Shown piece by piece: positions 1-8,703 of a stretch of DNA of 64,000 nucleotides (position 1 is its first letter; each line of letters opens with the position of its first letter). Origin of the DNA: Pseudomonas congelans (GTDB taxonomy: Bacteria; Pseudomonadota; Gammaproteobacteria; Pseudomonadales; Pseudomonadaceae). The translations under genes were made by a program, and so were the position numbers. Under the pieces are notes generated by a model that ran no database searches, was not told the origin of the DNA, and was given only the letters and a program-made list of their open reading frames with translations. The stretch covers positions 389,178 to 453,177 of the forward strand of contig NZ_FNJH01000001.1 in the NCBI RefSeq assembly GCF_900103225.1. The letters run 5' to 3'.

Positions 1-530
1 TGCTGCTCAATTTCAACAACGGTGGGCTGCCCATCGGTGAGCGTATCCTGCTGGCCGGACGGGTCTGTGATCAGTACGGAAAACCGATACCGCATACGCT
101 GGTGGAGATCTGGCAGGCCAATGCCGGTGGCCGTTATCGCCACAAGCGCGATGCCTATCTGGCGCCCATCGATCCCAATTTCGGCGGTGTCGGACGTGCG
201 TTGACCGACAGCGAAGGCAATTACAGCTTCCGTACCGTCAAGCCCGGGCCTTACCCATGGCGCAACGGTCCCAACGACTGGCGCCCGGCACATATTCATG
301 TGTCGATCAGCGGCCCGTCGATTGCCACACGCCTGATCACCCAGTTGTATTTCGAAGGCGATCCGCTGATTCCGATCTGCCCGATCGTCAAGGCCATCGC
401 CAATCCCGACGCCGTGCAAAGCCTGATTGCCAGGCTCGATCTGGGCATGGGCAACCCGATGGATTGTCTGGCGTACCGCTTTGATATCGTGTTGCGCGGC
501 CAGCGCAAGACTCACTTCGAAAACTGCTGA
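1..530 (+). CDS. pcaH: Protocatechuate 3,4-dioxygenase beta chain (5' end outside window)
   Basis: Beta subunit of the non-haem Fe(III) enzyme that opens protocatechuate between the two hydroxyls to give beta-carboxy-cis,cis-muconate. About 175 residues are visible, reading from base 3; the start lies before the window. The iron ligands known for the family are visible in context: Tyr in GGRYRHK, Tyr in PYPWR and the two His of RPAHIHVS. The gene is followed after 11 bases by pcaG with a strong AGGAGG ribosome site, so the two subunits are co-translated in the usual order. High confidence. Confidence 0.95.
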   Translation, partial: LLNFNNGGLPIGERILLAGRVCDQYGKPIPHTLVEIWQANAGGRYRHKRDAYLAPIDPNFGGVGRALTDSEGNYSFRTVKPGPYPWRNGPNDWRPAHIHVSISGPSIATRLITQLYFEGDPLIPICPIVKAIANPDAVQSLIARLDLGMGNPMDCLAYRFDIVLRGQRKTHFENC

Positions 531-541
531 GGAGGCCCGAC

Positions 542-1144
542 ATGCCCGTTCAATTGCTGCAGGAAACCCCTTCGCAAACCGCTGGCCCCTACGTCCACAT
601 CGGTCTTGCACCACAAGTGGCCGGCAACTCCACCCGCGAGCTGGAAATCTGGAACGAGATGGCCAGGCCCGAGGCGCCCGGTGAGCACATCGTATTGCTG
701 GGCAACGTCTTCGACGGCAACGGTCATCTGATCCGCGATGCCTACCTGGAATTCTGGCAGGCGGATCATCAAGGCGCGTATCACAGCGAATTCGACCCGG
801 ACAGGCCGTTCAACGGCTTTGGTCGCACTGCAACCGCGGACGATGGCCAATGGATCCTCAAGACCATCAAGCCAGGCTCGGCACGCAATGCGGCGGGTGT
901 GCCGATGGCGGCGCACATCAACGTTTCGCTGTTTGCGCGCGGCATCAATATTCATCTGCAGACACGTTTGTATTTCGATGACGAAGCCCAGGCGAATGCG
1001 CAGGACCCGGTGCTCAATCTGATCGAGCAGCCCCCGCGTCGCGAAACCCTGGTGGCGCGTCGCTGCACGCACGAGGGGCAGACGGCCTATCGTTTTGATA
1101 TCCGTGTGCAAGGTGAAGGCGAGACAGTATTTTTCGATTTCTGA
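542..1144 (+). CDS. pcaG: Protocatechuate 3,4-dioxygenase alpha chain
   Basis: Alpha subunit, 200 aa, the same length I recall for the P. putida protein. It begins MPVQLLQETPSQTAGPYVHIG, the family's N-terminal TxGPYxHIGL-type motif. It has the intradiol dioxygenase core (LEFWQADHQG, AAHINVSLFARG) but lacks the full Tyr/His iron set, as expected for the non-catalytic alpha chain. The ATG is preceded by AGGAGG at 531-536. It follows pcaH and precedes pcaK by 87 bases, within one apparent operon. Confidence 0.95.
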   Translation: MPVQLLQETPSQTAGPYVHIGLAPQVAGNSTRELEIWNEMARPEAPGEHIVLLGNVFDGNGHLIRDAYLEFWQADHQGAYHSEFDPDRPFNGFGRTATADDGQWILKTIKPGSARNAAGVPMAAHINVSLFARGINIHLQTRLYFDDEAQANAQDPVLNLIEQPPRRETLVARRCTHEGQTAYRFDIRVQGEGETVFFDF

Positions 1145-1231
1145 ATCGTTCTTCGATTTCGAAATCAATGTGCGTGCGTTTCAAGGCGCCTGCATCGGCA
1201 GGCGACCCTATAAAAATAAAAGGACACCTTC

Positions 1232-2581
1232 ATGACGCTTTCCGCCAGCAGCCCCGCGTCGAGTACGCTCGACGTTCAGGCCTTCATCAATGCGCAACCG
1301 CTGTCCGGGTATCAGTGGCGAGTGGTTGCGCTGTGTTTTCTGATCGTGTTTCTCGACGGCCTCGATACTGCCGCAATGGGCTTCATTGCACCCGCACTCA
1401 GTCAGGATTGGGGTATCGACCGGGCCAGTCTGGGGCCGGTGATGAGCGCCGCGCTGATCGGCATGGTGTTCGGCGCGCTGGGTTCAGGCCCGCTGGCCGA
1501 CCGCTTCGGGCGCAAGGTGGTGCTGGTGGTCGCGGTGCTGCTGTTCGGTCTTTTCAGCCTGGCATCAGCCTACAGCAGCAACATCGATCAATTGCTGGTA
1601 CTGCGCCTGTTGACCGGGTTGGGGCTTGGCGCAGCGATGCCCAACGCCACCACGTTGCTGTCGGAATACACTCCCGAGCGGCTCAAGTCGCTGCTGGTGA
1701 CGAGCATGTTCTGCGGTTTCAATCTGGGCATGGCGTGCGGCGGTTTTGTGTCGGCCAAGCTGATCCCGAGCATGGGCTGGCACAGCCTGCTGATGCTGGG
1801 CGGTATCCTGCCCATCCTGCTGGCGGTGGTGCTGATGGTCTGGCTGCCGGAGTCGGCGCGGTTTCTGGTGGTACGCAATCGCGGTGCGGAGCGGATTCGC
1901 AAGGTGCTGGCACCGATTGCGCCGAAGGCGCTGGCCGGCATCACTGACTTCAGCGTTCCCGAACAGAAAACAGTCAGCAGCCGCAACGTGCTGAAAGTGA
2001 TTTTTTCCGGCAACTACAGTGCCGGCACCCTGTTGCTGTGGCTGACCTATTTCATGGGCCTGGTGATCGTTTACCTGCTGACCAGCTGGCTGCCGACGCT
2101 GATGCGCGACAGCGGCGCAAGCATGGAGCAGTCCGCCTTCATCGGCGCGCTGTTTCAGTTCGGCGGGGTGTTGAGCGCTGTGGGCGTGGGTTGGGCGATG
2201 GATCGTTACAACCCGCACAAGGTCATTGGTTGTGCCTACGCACTGGCGGGGGTATTCGCCTGGCTGGTCGGGCAGAGTCTGGGTAACGTCGCGCTGTTGG
2301 CCACACTGGTGTTGCTCGCCGGTATGTGTATCAACGGCGCGCAGTCGGCAATGCCGTCGCTGGCCGCGCGTTTTTACCCCACCCAGGGGCGTGCCACGGG
2401 CGTGTCGTGGATGCTCGGGATCGGCCGTTTCGGCGCCATTCTCGGCGCCTGGGCCGGTGCCACGCTGCTGGGCCTGGGCTGGACGTTCGAGCAGGTGCTG
2501 ACCGCGCTGGTGATCCCGGCGGCGCTGGCCGCGATAGCCGTGCTGATCAAGGGCTGGGTCAGTCATTCGGACGCCACCTGA
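1232..2581 (+). CDS. pcaK: MFS aromatic acid transporter, PcaK type (4-hydroxybenzoate/protocatechuate:H+ symporter)
   Basis: A 449-aa inner-membrane permease of the aromatic acid:H+ symporter (AAHS) branch of the major facilitator superfamily. The first membrane segment carries the family DGLDTAAMG motif (about residues 45-53), and the loop after segment 2 carries GPLADRFGRK, the classical MFS motif A. Twelve hydrophobic segments can be counted. It sits between pcaG and pcaB on the same strand, which supports uptake of protocatechuate or 4-hydroxybenzoate. The exact substrate cannot be read from sequence. The start is chosen for the AAAGGACA ribosome site just upstream. Confidence 0.9.
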   Translation: MTLSASSPASSTLDVQAFINAQPLSGYQWRVVALCFLIVFLDGLDTAAMGFIAPALSQDWGIDRASLGPVMSAALIGMVFGALGSGPLADRFGRKVVLVVAVLLFGLFSLASAYSSNIDQLLVLRLLTGLGLGAAMPNATTLLSEYTPERLKSLLVTSMFCGFNLGMACGGFVSAKLIPSMGWHSLLMLGGILPILLAVVLMVWLPESARFLVVRNRGAERIRKVLAPIAPKALAGITDFSVPEQKTVSSRNVLKVIFSGNYSAGTLLLWLTYFMGLVIVYLLTSWLPTLMRDSGASMEQSAFIGALFQFGGVLSAVGVGWAMDRYNPHKVIGCAYALAGVFAWLVGQSLGNVALLATLVLLAGMCINGAQSAMPSLAARFYPTQGRATGVSWMLGIGRFGAILGAWAGATLLGLGWTFEQVLTALVIPAALAAIAVLIKGWVSHSDAT

Positions 2582-2605
2582 AACCTTTCAATCTGGAGTG
2601 GTGAT

Positions 2606-3967
2606 GTGAACAGAGCGAGCAATCAACTTTTCGATGCCTACTTCATGCAACCCGAAATGCGCGAGATTTTTTCGGATGAGGGCCGGGTGCAGGGCATGCT
2701 CGATTTCGAGGCTGCGCTGGCTCGTGCACAGGCACGCGTCGGCCTGATCCCGCCCGAGGTGGTCGCCGACATCGAGCTGAGCTGCGACGCACGGCTGTTC
2801 GATTTCGACGCGCTGGCAATTGCCATCGGCAGTGCCGGCAATTCGGCGATTCCGCTGGTCAAGGCGCTGGGCAAACAGATTGCCGCACGCAGCGCTGAAG
2901 CCGAGCGCTACGTGCACATGGGCGCGACCAGTCAGGATGTGATGGACAGCGGGCTGATCCTGCAGCTGCGTCGAGCGGTCGTGCTGCTTGAGCGTGACCT
3001 CACCCGGCTGGCCGATGCGATGGCTGAGCAGGCGCAGCGTCATGCGGGCACGCCGCTGGCCGGACGCACCTGGCTGCAGCAGGCTACGCCGGTCACTTTG
3101 GGGATGAAAATCGCTGGCTGGCTGGGCGCGGTCACGCGTCATCGACAGCGTTTGAACGAGATCAAGCCGCGCCTGCTGTGCCTGCAGTTCGGCGGTGCTT
3201 CCGGCAGCCTTGCGGCGCTGGGCGACCAGGCGTTTTCGGTGGCCGAAGCGCTCGCGGGTGAATTGCAACTGACGTTGCCCGAGCAGCCCTGGCACACCCA
3301 GCGCGACCGACTGGTGGAGTTTGCCGGTCTGTTGGGTCTGATCGCCGGCAGTCTCGGCAAACTGGGGCGCGACGTGAGCCTGCTGATGCAGACCGAAGTG
3401 GGCGAGGTCTTCGAGCCATCGGCACCTGGTAAGGGCGGCTCTTCGACCATGCCGCACAAACGCAACCCGGTCGGCGCTGCGGTCATGATCAGCACCGCCA
3501 CCCGCGCACCGGGGCTGGTGGCCACGATGCTGGCGGCCATGCCGCAGGAGCATGAACGCAGCCTGGGCCTGTGGCATGCCGAGTGGGAGACCTTGCCGGA
3601 GCTGTGCTGTCTGGTTTCCGGTTCTCTTCAGCAGGCGTTGCAGGTGATACCCGGTCTGCAGGTGGATGCCGAGCGCATGGCGATCAATCTGCAATCCACC
3701 AAAGGGCTGGTTCTCGCCGAAGCAGTGAGTATCGCGCTGGCTCAGCGCATCGGCCGCGATGCTGCCCACCATCTGGTTGAACAGTGCTGCCGGCGTGCGG
3801 TGGAGCAGGGTGCGCATTTGCGTCAGGTGCTCGGCGAAACCCGGCAGGTCAGCGAGCAGTTTTCTTCCGACGAGCTGGATCGCCTGCTCGATCCGGCCCA
3901 TTACCTTGGCCAGGCTCGCCATTGGGTCGAGCGCGCCGTGGCCGAACACACAAGGATTTCCCGATGA
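2606..3967 (+). CDS. pcaB: 3-carboxy-cis,cis-muconate cycloisomerase
   Basis: A 453-aa enzyme that lactonises beta-carboxymuconate to gamma-carboxymuconolactone, the second step of the protocatechuate branch. It belongs to the fumarase/aspartase superfamily; the signature GSSTMPHKRNP is at about residues 278-288 and HMGATSQDVMDSG at about 105. The start is GTG at 2606, with GGAG at 2595-2598; the ATG two bases upstream is out of frame. Its TGA overlaps the ATG of the next gene, pcaC (ATGA). In P. putida, as I recall it, pcaD lies between these two genes; here there is no room for it. Confidence 0.93.
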   Translation: MNRASNQLFDAYFMQPEMREIFSDEGRVQGMLDFEAALARAQARVGLIPPEVVADIELSCDARLFDFDALAIAIGSAGNSAIPLVKALGKQIAARSAEAERYVHMGATSQDVMDSGLILQLRRAVVLLERDLTRLADAMAEQAQRHAGTPLAGRTWLQQATPVTLGMKIAGWLGAVTRHRQRLNEIKPRLLCLQFGGASGSLAALGDQAFSVAEALAGELQLTLPEQPWHTQRDRLVEFAGLLGLIAGSLGKLGRDVSLLMQTEVGEVFEPSAPGKGGSSTMPHKRNPVGAAVMISTATRAPGLVATMLAAMPQEHERSLGLWHAEWETLPELCCLVSGSLQQALQVIPGLQVDAERMAINLQSTKGLVLAEAVSIALAQRIGRDAAHHLVEQCCRRAVEQGAHLRQVLGETRQVSEQFSSDELDRLLDPAHYLGQARHWVERAVAEHTRISR

Positions 3968-4362
3968 CCGAAGACGAACGTTACGAAGCCGGCATGCAAG
4001 TGCGCCGTGCGGTGCTGGGCGACGCGCATGTCGATAACAGCCTGAGCAAACTGACGCCGTTCAATGAAGAATTCCAGGAGATGATCACCCGTCACGCCTG
4101 GGGGGATATCTGGACACGTCCAGGATTGCCGCGCCATACGCGCAGCCTGATCACCATCGCAATGCTGATCGGCATGAATCGCGAAGGCGAATTGCGCCTG
4201 CACCTCAAGGCCGCCAAAAACAACGGCGTGACCCGTGAGGAAATCAAGGAAGTGCTGATGCAGAGCGCTATCTACTGCGGCATTCCGGCGGCCAATGCGA
4301 CGTTCCACCTGGCGGAAGCGGTGTGGGACGAAATGGGCGTGGAGTCGTTGCAGGACCACTGA
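3964..4362 (+). CDS. pcaC: 4-carboxymuconolactone decarboxylase
   Basis: A 132-aa protein of the carboxymuconolactone decarboxylase/AhpD fold that removes CO2 from gamma-carboxymuconolactone to give beta-ketoadipate enol-lactone. The conserved stretch RPGLPRHTRSLITIAML, the HLKAAKNNG motif and the helix ending SAIYCGIPAANATFH are all present. The start at 3964 gives a 4-base ATGA overlap with pcaB and the usual family length; a longer in-frame extension into pcaB is rejected. It is the last gene of the pca run; the product needs an enol-lactone hydrolase (PcaD) that is not encoded in this window. Confidence 0.94.
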   Translation: MTEDERYEAGMQVRRAVLGDAHVDNSLSKLTPFNEEFQEMITRHAWGDIWTRPGLPRHTRSLITIAMLIGMNREGELRLHLKAAKNNGVTREEIKEVLMQSAIYCGIPAANATFHLAEAVWDEMGVESLQDH

Positions 4363-4420
4363 GCGCTTTGATTGAGAACGCCGCCGCAGCGCCATCGGCC
4401 ACGGCGGCGTCCTGTGCGGA

Positions 4421-5677
4421 TCAGAGCAGCGACAACGGGTAGCTGACGATCAGGCGGTTTTCGTCGAACTGGTTGGTGCTGTAGTCGCGACGCATGGTGG
4501 AGTTGCGCCATTTGACTGAAAGACTTTTGAACGCACCGCTCTGGAATACATAGGCCAGCTCGGTTTCCCGCGCCCATTCTTCGCCGTCGGTGATGGCGCC
4601 GGTGTGTACGTTGTCACCGCTGATGTAGCGGTTCATCAGGGTCAAACCGGGCACGCCCATGGCTACGAAGTCATAGTCATGGCGCAACTGCCAGGACTTC
4701 TCCCTGGCGTTGTCGAAGCTGGAGTTGTAACTGTCGTTGGCCAAGGTCCCGCCGCTGGTGCCGTTGACGCGCATCCAGGCGCTGTCGCCGCTGACTTTCT
4801 GCAGGCCCAGGTAAAAGGTGTTGCCGCCGTACCGTGCCGAAAGCAGCGCTGACCAGGTCTTGTTGTCCAGCTCGCCGGCCAGCGACTGACCGTCGTCCTT
4901 GCCCTGGAAGTAGCCGAGGTTGGCTCCCAGAGTCCAACTGCCCAGCGGCTGGCTGTGCAGCAGGTTGAAATATTGCTGGTGGTAGATGTCTTCAAGCTCG
5001 GCGTACCACACGCCGACCTGGGTGCGCTTTTCGTTGAACACATATTCGCCGCCGCCAAAGTTGAAGCGGTCGGAAGTGAACGCGGTGCGGCCATTCAAGG
5101 ACATGTCTTCCATGCTCGCGTCGTTGCGCGGGCTGTTGCCACGGAACTGGCCACCGTAGAGGGTCAGGCCGTCGATCTCCTTGGAGGTGAGCTGCCCGCC
5201 CTGAAAGGTTTGCGGCAGTGAGCGGCCGTCATCCGAACGCAGGATTGGCAGTACCGGCATCCACTCGCCGACCTTCAATTCGGTCTTCGAGAAGCGTGCC
5301 TTGCCGGCCACTGCCAGACGGCCGAAGTCGTCGGCCGGGCGTCCATCGCTATGGATGGGCAGCAATTGTGTGCCGCCGGTACCCTTGCCGCCGTCTAGCT
5401 TGAGCGAGTAGAGGCCCAGTGCGTCGACACCAAAGCCGACAGTGCCTTGGGTGAACCCGGAACGGGCGTCGAGGATGAAGTTCTGCGTCCACTCCTCGGC
5501 GTAGTTCTGTGCGTTGGCCGGGTCGACGAAGTTGCGGTTGATGTAGAAGTTGCGTAGGTTCAGATTGACCTTGGCATCTTCGACGAATCCGGCACTCTGG
5601 CCGCTGATGGGCGTCAGGCTTGCAGCGACGGCCGCCGACAGACCGCAAAGGAGTTTGCAGGGGGAATTCACGCGCAT
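4421..5677 (-). CDS. OprD-family outer membrane porin
   Basis: A 418-aa substrate-specific beta-barrel porin of the OprD family, which in Pseudomonas admits amino acids or aromatic and organic acids. A signal peptide covers about residues 1-29 (MRVNSPCKLLCGLSAAVAAS, then a small-residue cleavage region). Family features include RNFYINRNF near the mature N terminus, alternating amphipathic strands, and the C-terminal NRLIVSYPLSLL. It is convergent with pcaC and divergent from the EamA permease. The upstream PcaR-like operator at 5770-5784 suggests a role in aromatic or hydroaromatic acid entry; the substrate is inferred from context only. Confidence 0.85.
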   Translation of the reverse strand: MRVNSPCKLLCGLSAAVAASLTPISGQSAGFVEDAKVNLNLRNFYINRNFVDPANAQNYAEEWTQNFILDARSGFTQGTVGFGVDALGLYSLKLDGGKGTGGTQLLPIHSDGRPADDFGRLAVAGKARFSKTELKVGEWMPVLPILRSDDGRSLPQTFQGGQLTSKEIDGLTLYGGQFRGNSPRNDASMEDMSLNGRTAFTSDRFNFGGGEYVFNEKRTQVGVWYAELEDIYHQQYFNLLHSQPLGSWTLGANLGYFQGKDDGQSLAGELDNKTWSALLSARYGGNTFYLGLQKVSGDSAWMRVNGTSGGTLANDSYNSSFDNAREKSWQLRHDYDFVAMGVPGLTLMNRYISGDNVHTGAITDGEEWARETELAYVFQSGAFKSLSVKWRNSTMRRDYSTNQFDENRLIVSYPLSLL

Positions 5678-5751
5678 GGAACAGACCTTTTTTGTAGTTA
5701 TTGAGTCGTGTAGCTGGCTGCGATAGTGAAATGGCGCAACGCGCCGTGCAA

Positions 5752-5799
5752 TTGTGAAATAGTTGTTTCGGGCGATTATCGAACCTTAATGAACCGGTT
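5752..5799 (+). promoter_or_regulatory. Putative PcaR-type operator and sigma-70 promoter with AACCGGTT box
   Basis: Bases 5770-5784 read on the minus strand as GTTCGATAATCGCCC, one mismatch from the PcaR site I recall for P. putida (GTTCGATAATCGCAC). On the plus strand TTGTGA (5752-5757) and GATTAT (5774-5779) form a promoter with a 16-base spacer toward the EamA gene, so the operator overlaps the -10. AACCGGTT follows at 5792-5799. The same arrangement recurs at 9133-9181. Since the core is nearly palindromic, it may also act on the divergent porin gene, although its -35 on that strand is poor. Confidence 0.6.
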
Positions 5800-5913
5800 A
5801 GAACATTTTCTTCGAGATGCTGCAAGCGTGTGTGCGATGCTCACGGGTCAATATGGGTAGAGAGTGCGTTCGGCCATGGCGTCGGGCTGCTGAAACTTGA
5901 ACAAGGAAGCGCA

Positions 5914-6801
5914 ATGAGCACTGCCAGCACGCCGTTGTCCGGCGTCAATAAACCTCTCAAAGGTATTGGCTTCATTCTTCTGGCGACTTTTCTGTTTGCC
6001 AGTCACGACACCCTGTCCAAATACCTCTCCGGCTTCTATCCGATCATTCTGGTGGTCTGGGCGCGCTATCTGGTGCACACGCTGCTGATGGCCTGCATCT
6101 TCATGCCGTCATCGGGATTGCGGGTGTTGCGCACCAAGCGTCCCGGCCTGCAGGTCTTGCGCGCACTGGCGCTGCTGGGCACCAGTCTGCTGTTTACCAG
6201 CAGCCTGATGTTCATCCCGCAGGCAGAGGCGACGGCGGTCAACTTTCTTGCGCCGTTGCTGGTCACCGCGTTATCGGTGCCGCTGCTGCACGAGCGTGTG
6301 ACGCGCGGGCAGTGGATAGCGGTGGTGGTCGGGTTTGTCGGGGTGATGATCATCATTCATCCGGGCGGCGAGCTGTTTACCCCGGCGATTCTGCTGCCGC
6401 TGTCGTCAGCCTTGTGTTTTGCGCTGTATCAACTCCTGACACGGCTGGTCAGCCCGTTCGACAGTCCGACCACCAGCAACTTTTTCGCGGGGCTGTTCAA
6501 TACCCTGTTGATGAGTGCGCTGGTACCGTTCTTCTGGGAAGTGCCGGCGCTCAAGCACCTGCCGTTTCTGCTGGCGCTTGGTGCGTGTGGCATGTCGGCG
6601 CATTTGCTGCTGACCCAGGCCTTCCGCTTCGCCGCTCCGGCCATGCTTGCGCCTTTCAGTTATTGCCAGATCGTGTTCGCCGGATTGCTGGGGTTTCTGT
6701 TCTTCGATCACATGCCATCGCCCACTGCCCAGGCCGGCATTGCCATTATCTGCCTCAGCGGTCTGGCGGCGGCCTGGCAACAGCGCCGCAAGGGTGGGTA
6801 G
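5914..6801 (+). CDS. EamA/DMT-superfamily inner membrane permease
   Basis: A 295-aa membrane protein with about ten hydrophobic segments arranged as two EamA repeats (residues about 15-145 and 160-285). It includes the helix-loop ARYLVHTLLMACI and a C-terminal basic tail QQRRKGG. The ATG at 5914 is chosen over an in-frame upstream codon because AAGGAAG lies at 5904-5910 and the upstream extension is not hydrophobic. It is probably an exporter or importer of a small metabolite; family members cannot be assigned a substrate from sequence. The PcaR-like promoter in front of it links it to hydroaromatic metabolism. Confidence 0.85.
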   Translation: MSTASTPLSGVNKPLKGIGFILLATFLFASHDTLSKYLSGFYPIILVVWARYLVHTLLMACIFMPSSGLRVLRTKRPGLQVLRALALLGTSLLFTSSLMFIPQAEATAVNFLAPLLVTALSVPLLHERVTRGQWIAVVVGFVGVMIIIHPGGELFTPAILLPLSSALCFALYQLLTRLVSPFDSPTTSNFFAGLFNTLLMSALVPFFWEVPALKHLPFLLALGACGMSAHLLLTQAFRFAAPAMLAPFSYCQIVFAGLLGFLFFDHMPSPTAQAGIAIICLSGLAAAWQQRRKGG

Positions 6802-6993
6802 CTCCTGGTGTGAGGCGTCGATTGACGTCGATGCCAATGTTCAGTTCGCATGCAGTTCCTGACGCACTGCCTCACAGGTCTTCGGCGCAGCATAATGTCA
6901 TGCTGCGCCTGCAGGAGGCCGCCATACGTGCTTTTCGATCACGTTGGCACAGACGACGCAAATTGCGACGTAAGTGACGGCTGAGTCCTGGCG

Positions 6994-7154
6994 CTGATCC
7001 GGGGGTAGCCTGGCAGGACGCCAGGCTAGCCGCACCGGGCCATGGATGGCCCGTTGCGGCGACCCCCGGATCAGTGACAGGGCGAAGGAACCCGACGAAG
7101 TCGGGCCGGAAACGGAGCCAGGGGGTTTGGTTACTTTGGCCCCATCAAAGTAAC
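6994..7154. repeat. Nested cruciform and hairpin cluster (Pseudomonas intergenic repeat)
   Basis: The outer arms CTGATCCGGGGGT (6994-7006) and ACCCCCGGATCAG (7062-7074) are perfect inverted copies. Inside are two perfect hairpins: TAGCCTGGC/GCCAGGCTA (7006-7014, 7020-7028) and CGGGCCAT/ATGGCCCG (7036-7043, 7046-7053). Two more follow outside: CCCGAC/GTCGGG (7091-7105) and GTTACTTTG/CAAAGTAAC (7130-7138, 7146-7154). From memory, similar blocks recur between genes in Pseudomonas genomes; that is not tested here. Confidence 0.7.
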
Positions 7155-7219
7155 TCGCCGAGGGGCGAAAAGGTGACCTGAGCCGACCCCCAATCCATCT
7201 GACAAAGAAAACCCGCCGT

Positions 7220-7264
7220 GTGACGCGGAGCGTCACGAACTGCATTCCCACGCGGAGCGTGAGG
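7220..7264. repeat. REP-like palindrome pair
   Basis: Two related hairpins in tandem: GTGACGC-GGA-GCGTCAC (7220-7236) and CCACGC-GGA-GCGTGAG within 7245-7264. Both have the same GGA loop and an ACGC/GCGT stem, as in Pseudomonas REP elements. Confidence 0.65.
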
Positions 7265-7323
7265 AACGAGAGTTATACGGGAGAAAACTTCTCGCACTCT
7301 GCGCAGAGCTTAGGGACGATAGC

Positions 7324-7359
7324 AAAAAGGCCCGGTCACTGAGTGAGCCGGGCCTTTTT
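7324..7359 (-). terminator. Rho-independent terminator downstream of the MFS gene
   Basis: AAAAAGGCCCGG (7324-7335) and CCGGGCCTTTTT (7348-7359) form a 12-base stem around a 12-base loop, 15 bases past the MFS stop codon. The arms carry A/T runs on both sides, so it could also work for plus-strand transcription. Confidence 0.85.
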
Positions 7360-7374
7360 GATGGTGTCAGACGA

Positions 7375-8703
7375 TTACTCGCTGAGTGTCGGAACCTTGC
7401 GAGGGGCCATGAAGTACATCCAGATCAGGGCAATGAAATACATCGCCGGGATCATGGTGAACAACACGTTGTAGTTGTTATTGGTGGCGGTCAGCACTGC
7501 ACCCACGATCTGCGTCATGAACATACCGCCGATGGCCGCACACATGCCGCCGAAGCCGAACACGGTACTCATCATGTGCTTGGGGGTGTAGTCCATCACC
7601 AGGCTCCAGATATTCGCCGTCCAGGCCTGATGCGCACCCACGGCAAGCGAAATGGCCAGTACCGCCACCCACAGCCCGCTGGCATTGGCAGCGAACACCA
7701 CGCTGCAGATCGTGATGGCAAAGATCAGCATCGACAACAGGCGTGCAGTCGTCGCACGCATGCCGCGACCAATCAGCCAGGACGACAGAATGCCGCCACC
7801 GACACTGCCGAAGTCGGCCGTCAGCCAGATCAGAATCAGCGGGATGCCCATCTGCGTCACGCTGATCCCCAGGTTGTATTGCTGATTGAGGAACGGAGGC
7901 AGCCAGTACAGGTAGAACCAGAACACCGGAGCCGTGATCGCATATGCCAGCGCGAATGCCCACGTACCGCGCATCTTCAGAATGCCGGTGAAAGGTACCT
8001 TGACCGGAGCCGGTTCGACTTCCTGATTGATGTAATCCAGCTCGGTCTTGCTGACGGTCGGATGCTCTTCGGGGTTGTAATACTTCAGGCGCCAGGTGAT
8101 GACCCAGAGCAGCCCCAGCGAACCCATCGCCACGAAGGCAGCCTGCCAGCCCCAGACAGTGAGGATCACCGGCAGCAGGGCCGGGGTCAGCATGGCACCG
8201 ACGTTGGTGCCGGCGTTGAAGATACCGGTGGCCACCGCACGTTCACCTGCCGGGAACCACAGGCGGGTGGTCTTCACACAGGCCGGGTAGTTGGCTGCTT
8301 CGGTCAGGCCCAGAATGAAGCGGCAGACCATGAAGCCGACAGCGGAGGTGGCAAGGCCATGCGCGCCAGTCGCCAGGCTCCACAGCAGCACCGCGAGGAA
8401 GAACGCGCGCTTCACGCCGACCTTGTCGATGAAGCGGCCCTGCAGCACGAAGCCGACCGCATAACCGACCTGAAACCAGAAGTTGATGTTGGCGTAGTCC
8501 ATCGCCGTCCAGCTCATTTCCTTGGCGAGGATAGGCTGCATGACGCCGAGCGCGGCCCGGTCGATGTAATTCAGTGTAGTGGCGAAGAACACCAGGGCGA
8601 GCATGCCCCAGCGAGTCTTGCCCACGGCGAGCGCGCCGCGGATCTTTTCGCCCATCCCGGCACGGGCGGCCTGGGCGACAGGGTTGGTCTGGGTGTTAAG
8701 CAT
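7375..8703 (-). CDS. MFS transporter, anion:cation symporter (ACS) family
   Basis: A 442-aa inner-membrane permease with 12 predicted segments. TTLNYIDRAALGVMQP (about residues 42-57) and RFILGLTEAANYPA are typical of the ACS branch (hexuronate, galactonate, phthalate and related acid transporters). It is transcribed divergently from quiC across a 616-base spacer. That position suggests uptake of shikimate, quinate or dehydroshikimate, but this rests on context only. A terminator follows the stop codon. Confidence 0.85.
   Translation of the reverse strand: MLNTQTNPVAQAARAGMGEKIRGALAVGKTRWGMLALVFFATTLNYIDRAALGVMQPILAKEMSWTAMDYANINFWFQVGYAVGFVLQGRFIDKVGVKRAFFLAVLLWSLATGAHGLATSAVGFMVCRFILGLTEAANYPACVKTTRLWFPAGERAVATGIFNAGTNVGAMLTPALLPVILTVWGWQAAFVAMGSLGLLWVITWRLKYYNPEEHPTVSKTELDYINQEVEPAPVKVPFTGILKMRGTWAFALAYAITAPVFWFYLYWLPPFLNQQYNLGISVTQMGIPLILIWLTADFGSVGGGILSSWLIGRGMRATTARLLSMLIFAITICSVVFAANASGLWVAVLAISLAVGAHQAWTANIWSLVMDYTPKHMMSTVFGFGGMCAAIGGMFMTQIVGAVLTATNNNYNVLFTMIPAMYFIALIWMYFMAPRKVPTLSE

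Larger units (their letters stand above)
6802..7374. other. Gene-free interval of structured repeats
   Basis: The 573 bases between the EamA gene and the MFS gene hold no convincing gene. A 117-codon minus-strand reading frame (6898-7251) runs across the hairpin repeats and is rejected. The interval contains a nested cruciform (6994-7074), further perfect hairpins (7091-7105, 7130-7154), a REP-like pair (7220-7264) and a terminator (7324-7359). Confidence 0.7.

Noticed and set aside
6898..7251. A 117-codon minus-strand frame
   Set aside because: It runs through perfect hairpin repeats, so its reading is explained by the repeat; no ribosome site or family features.
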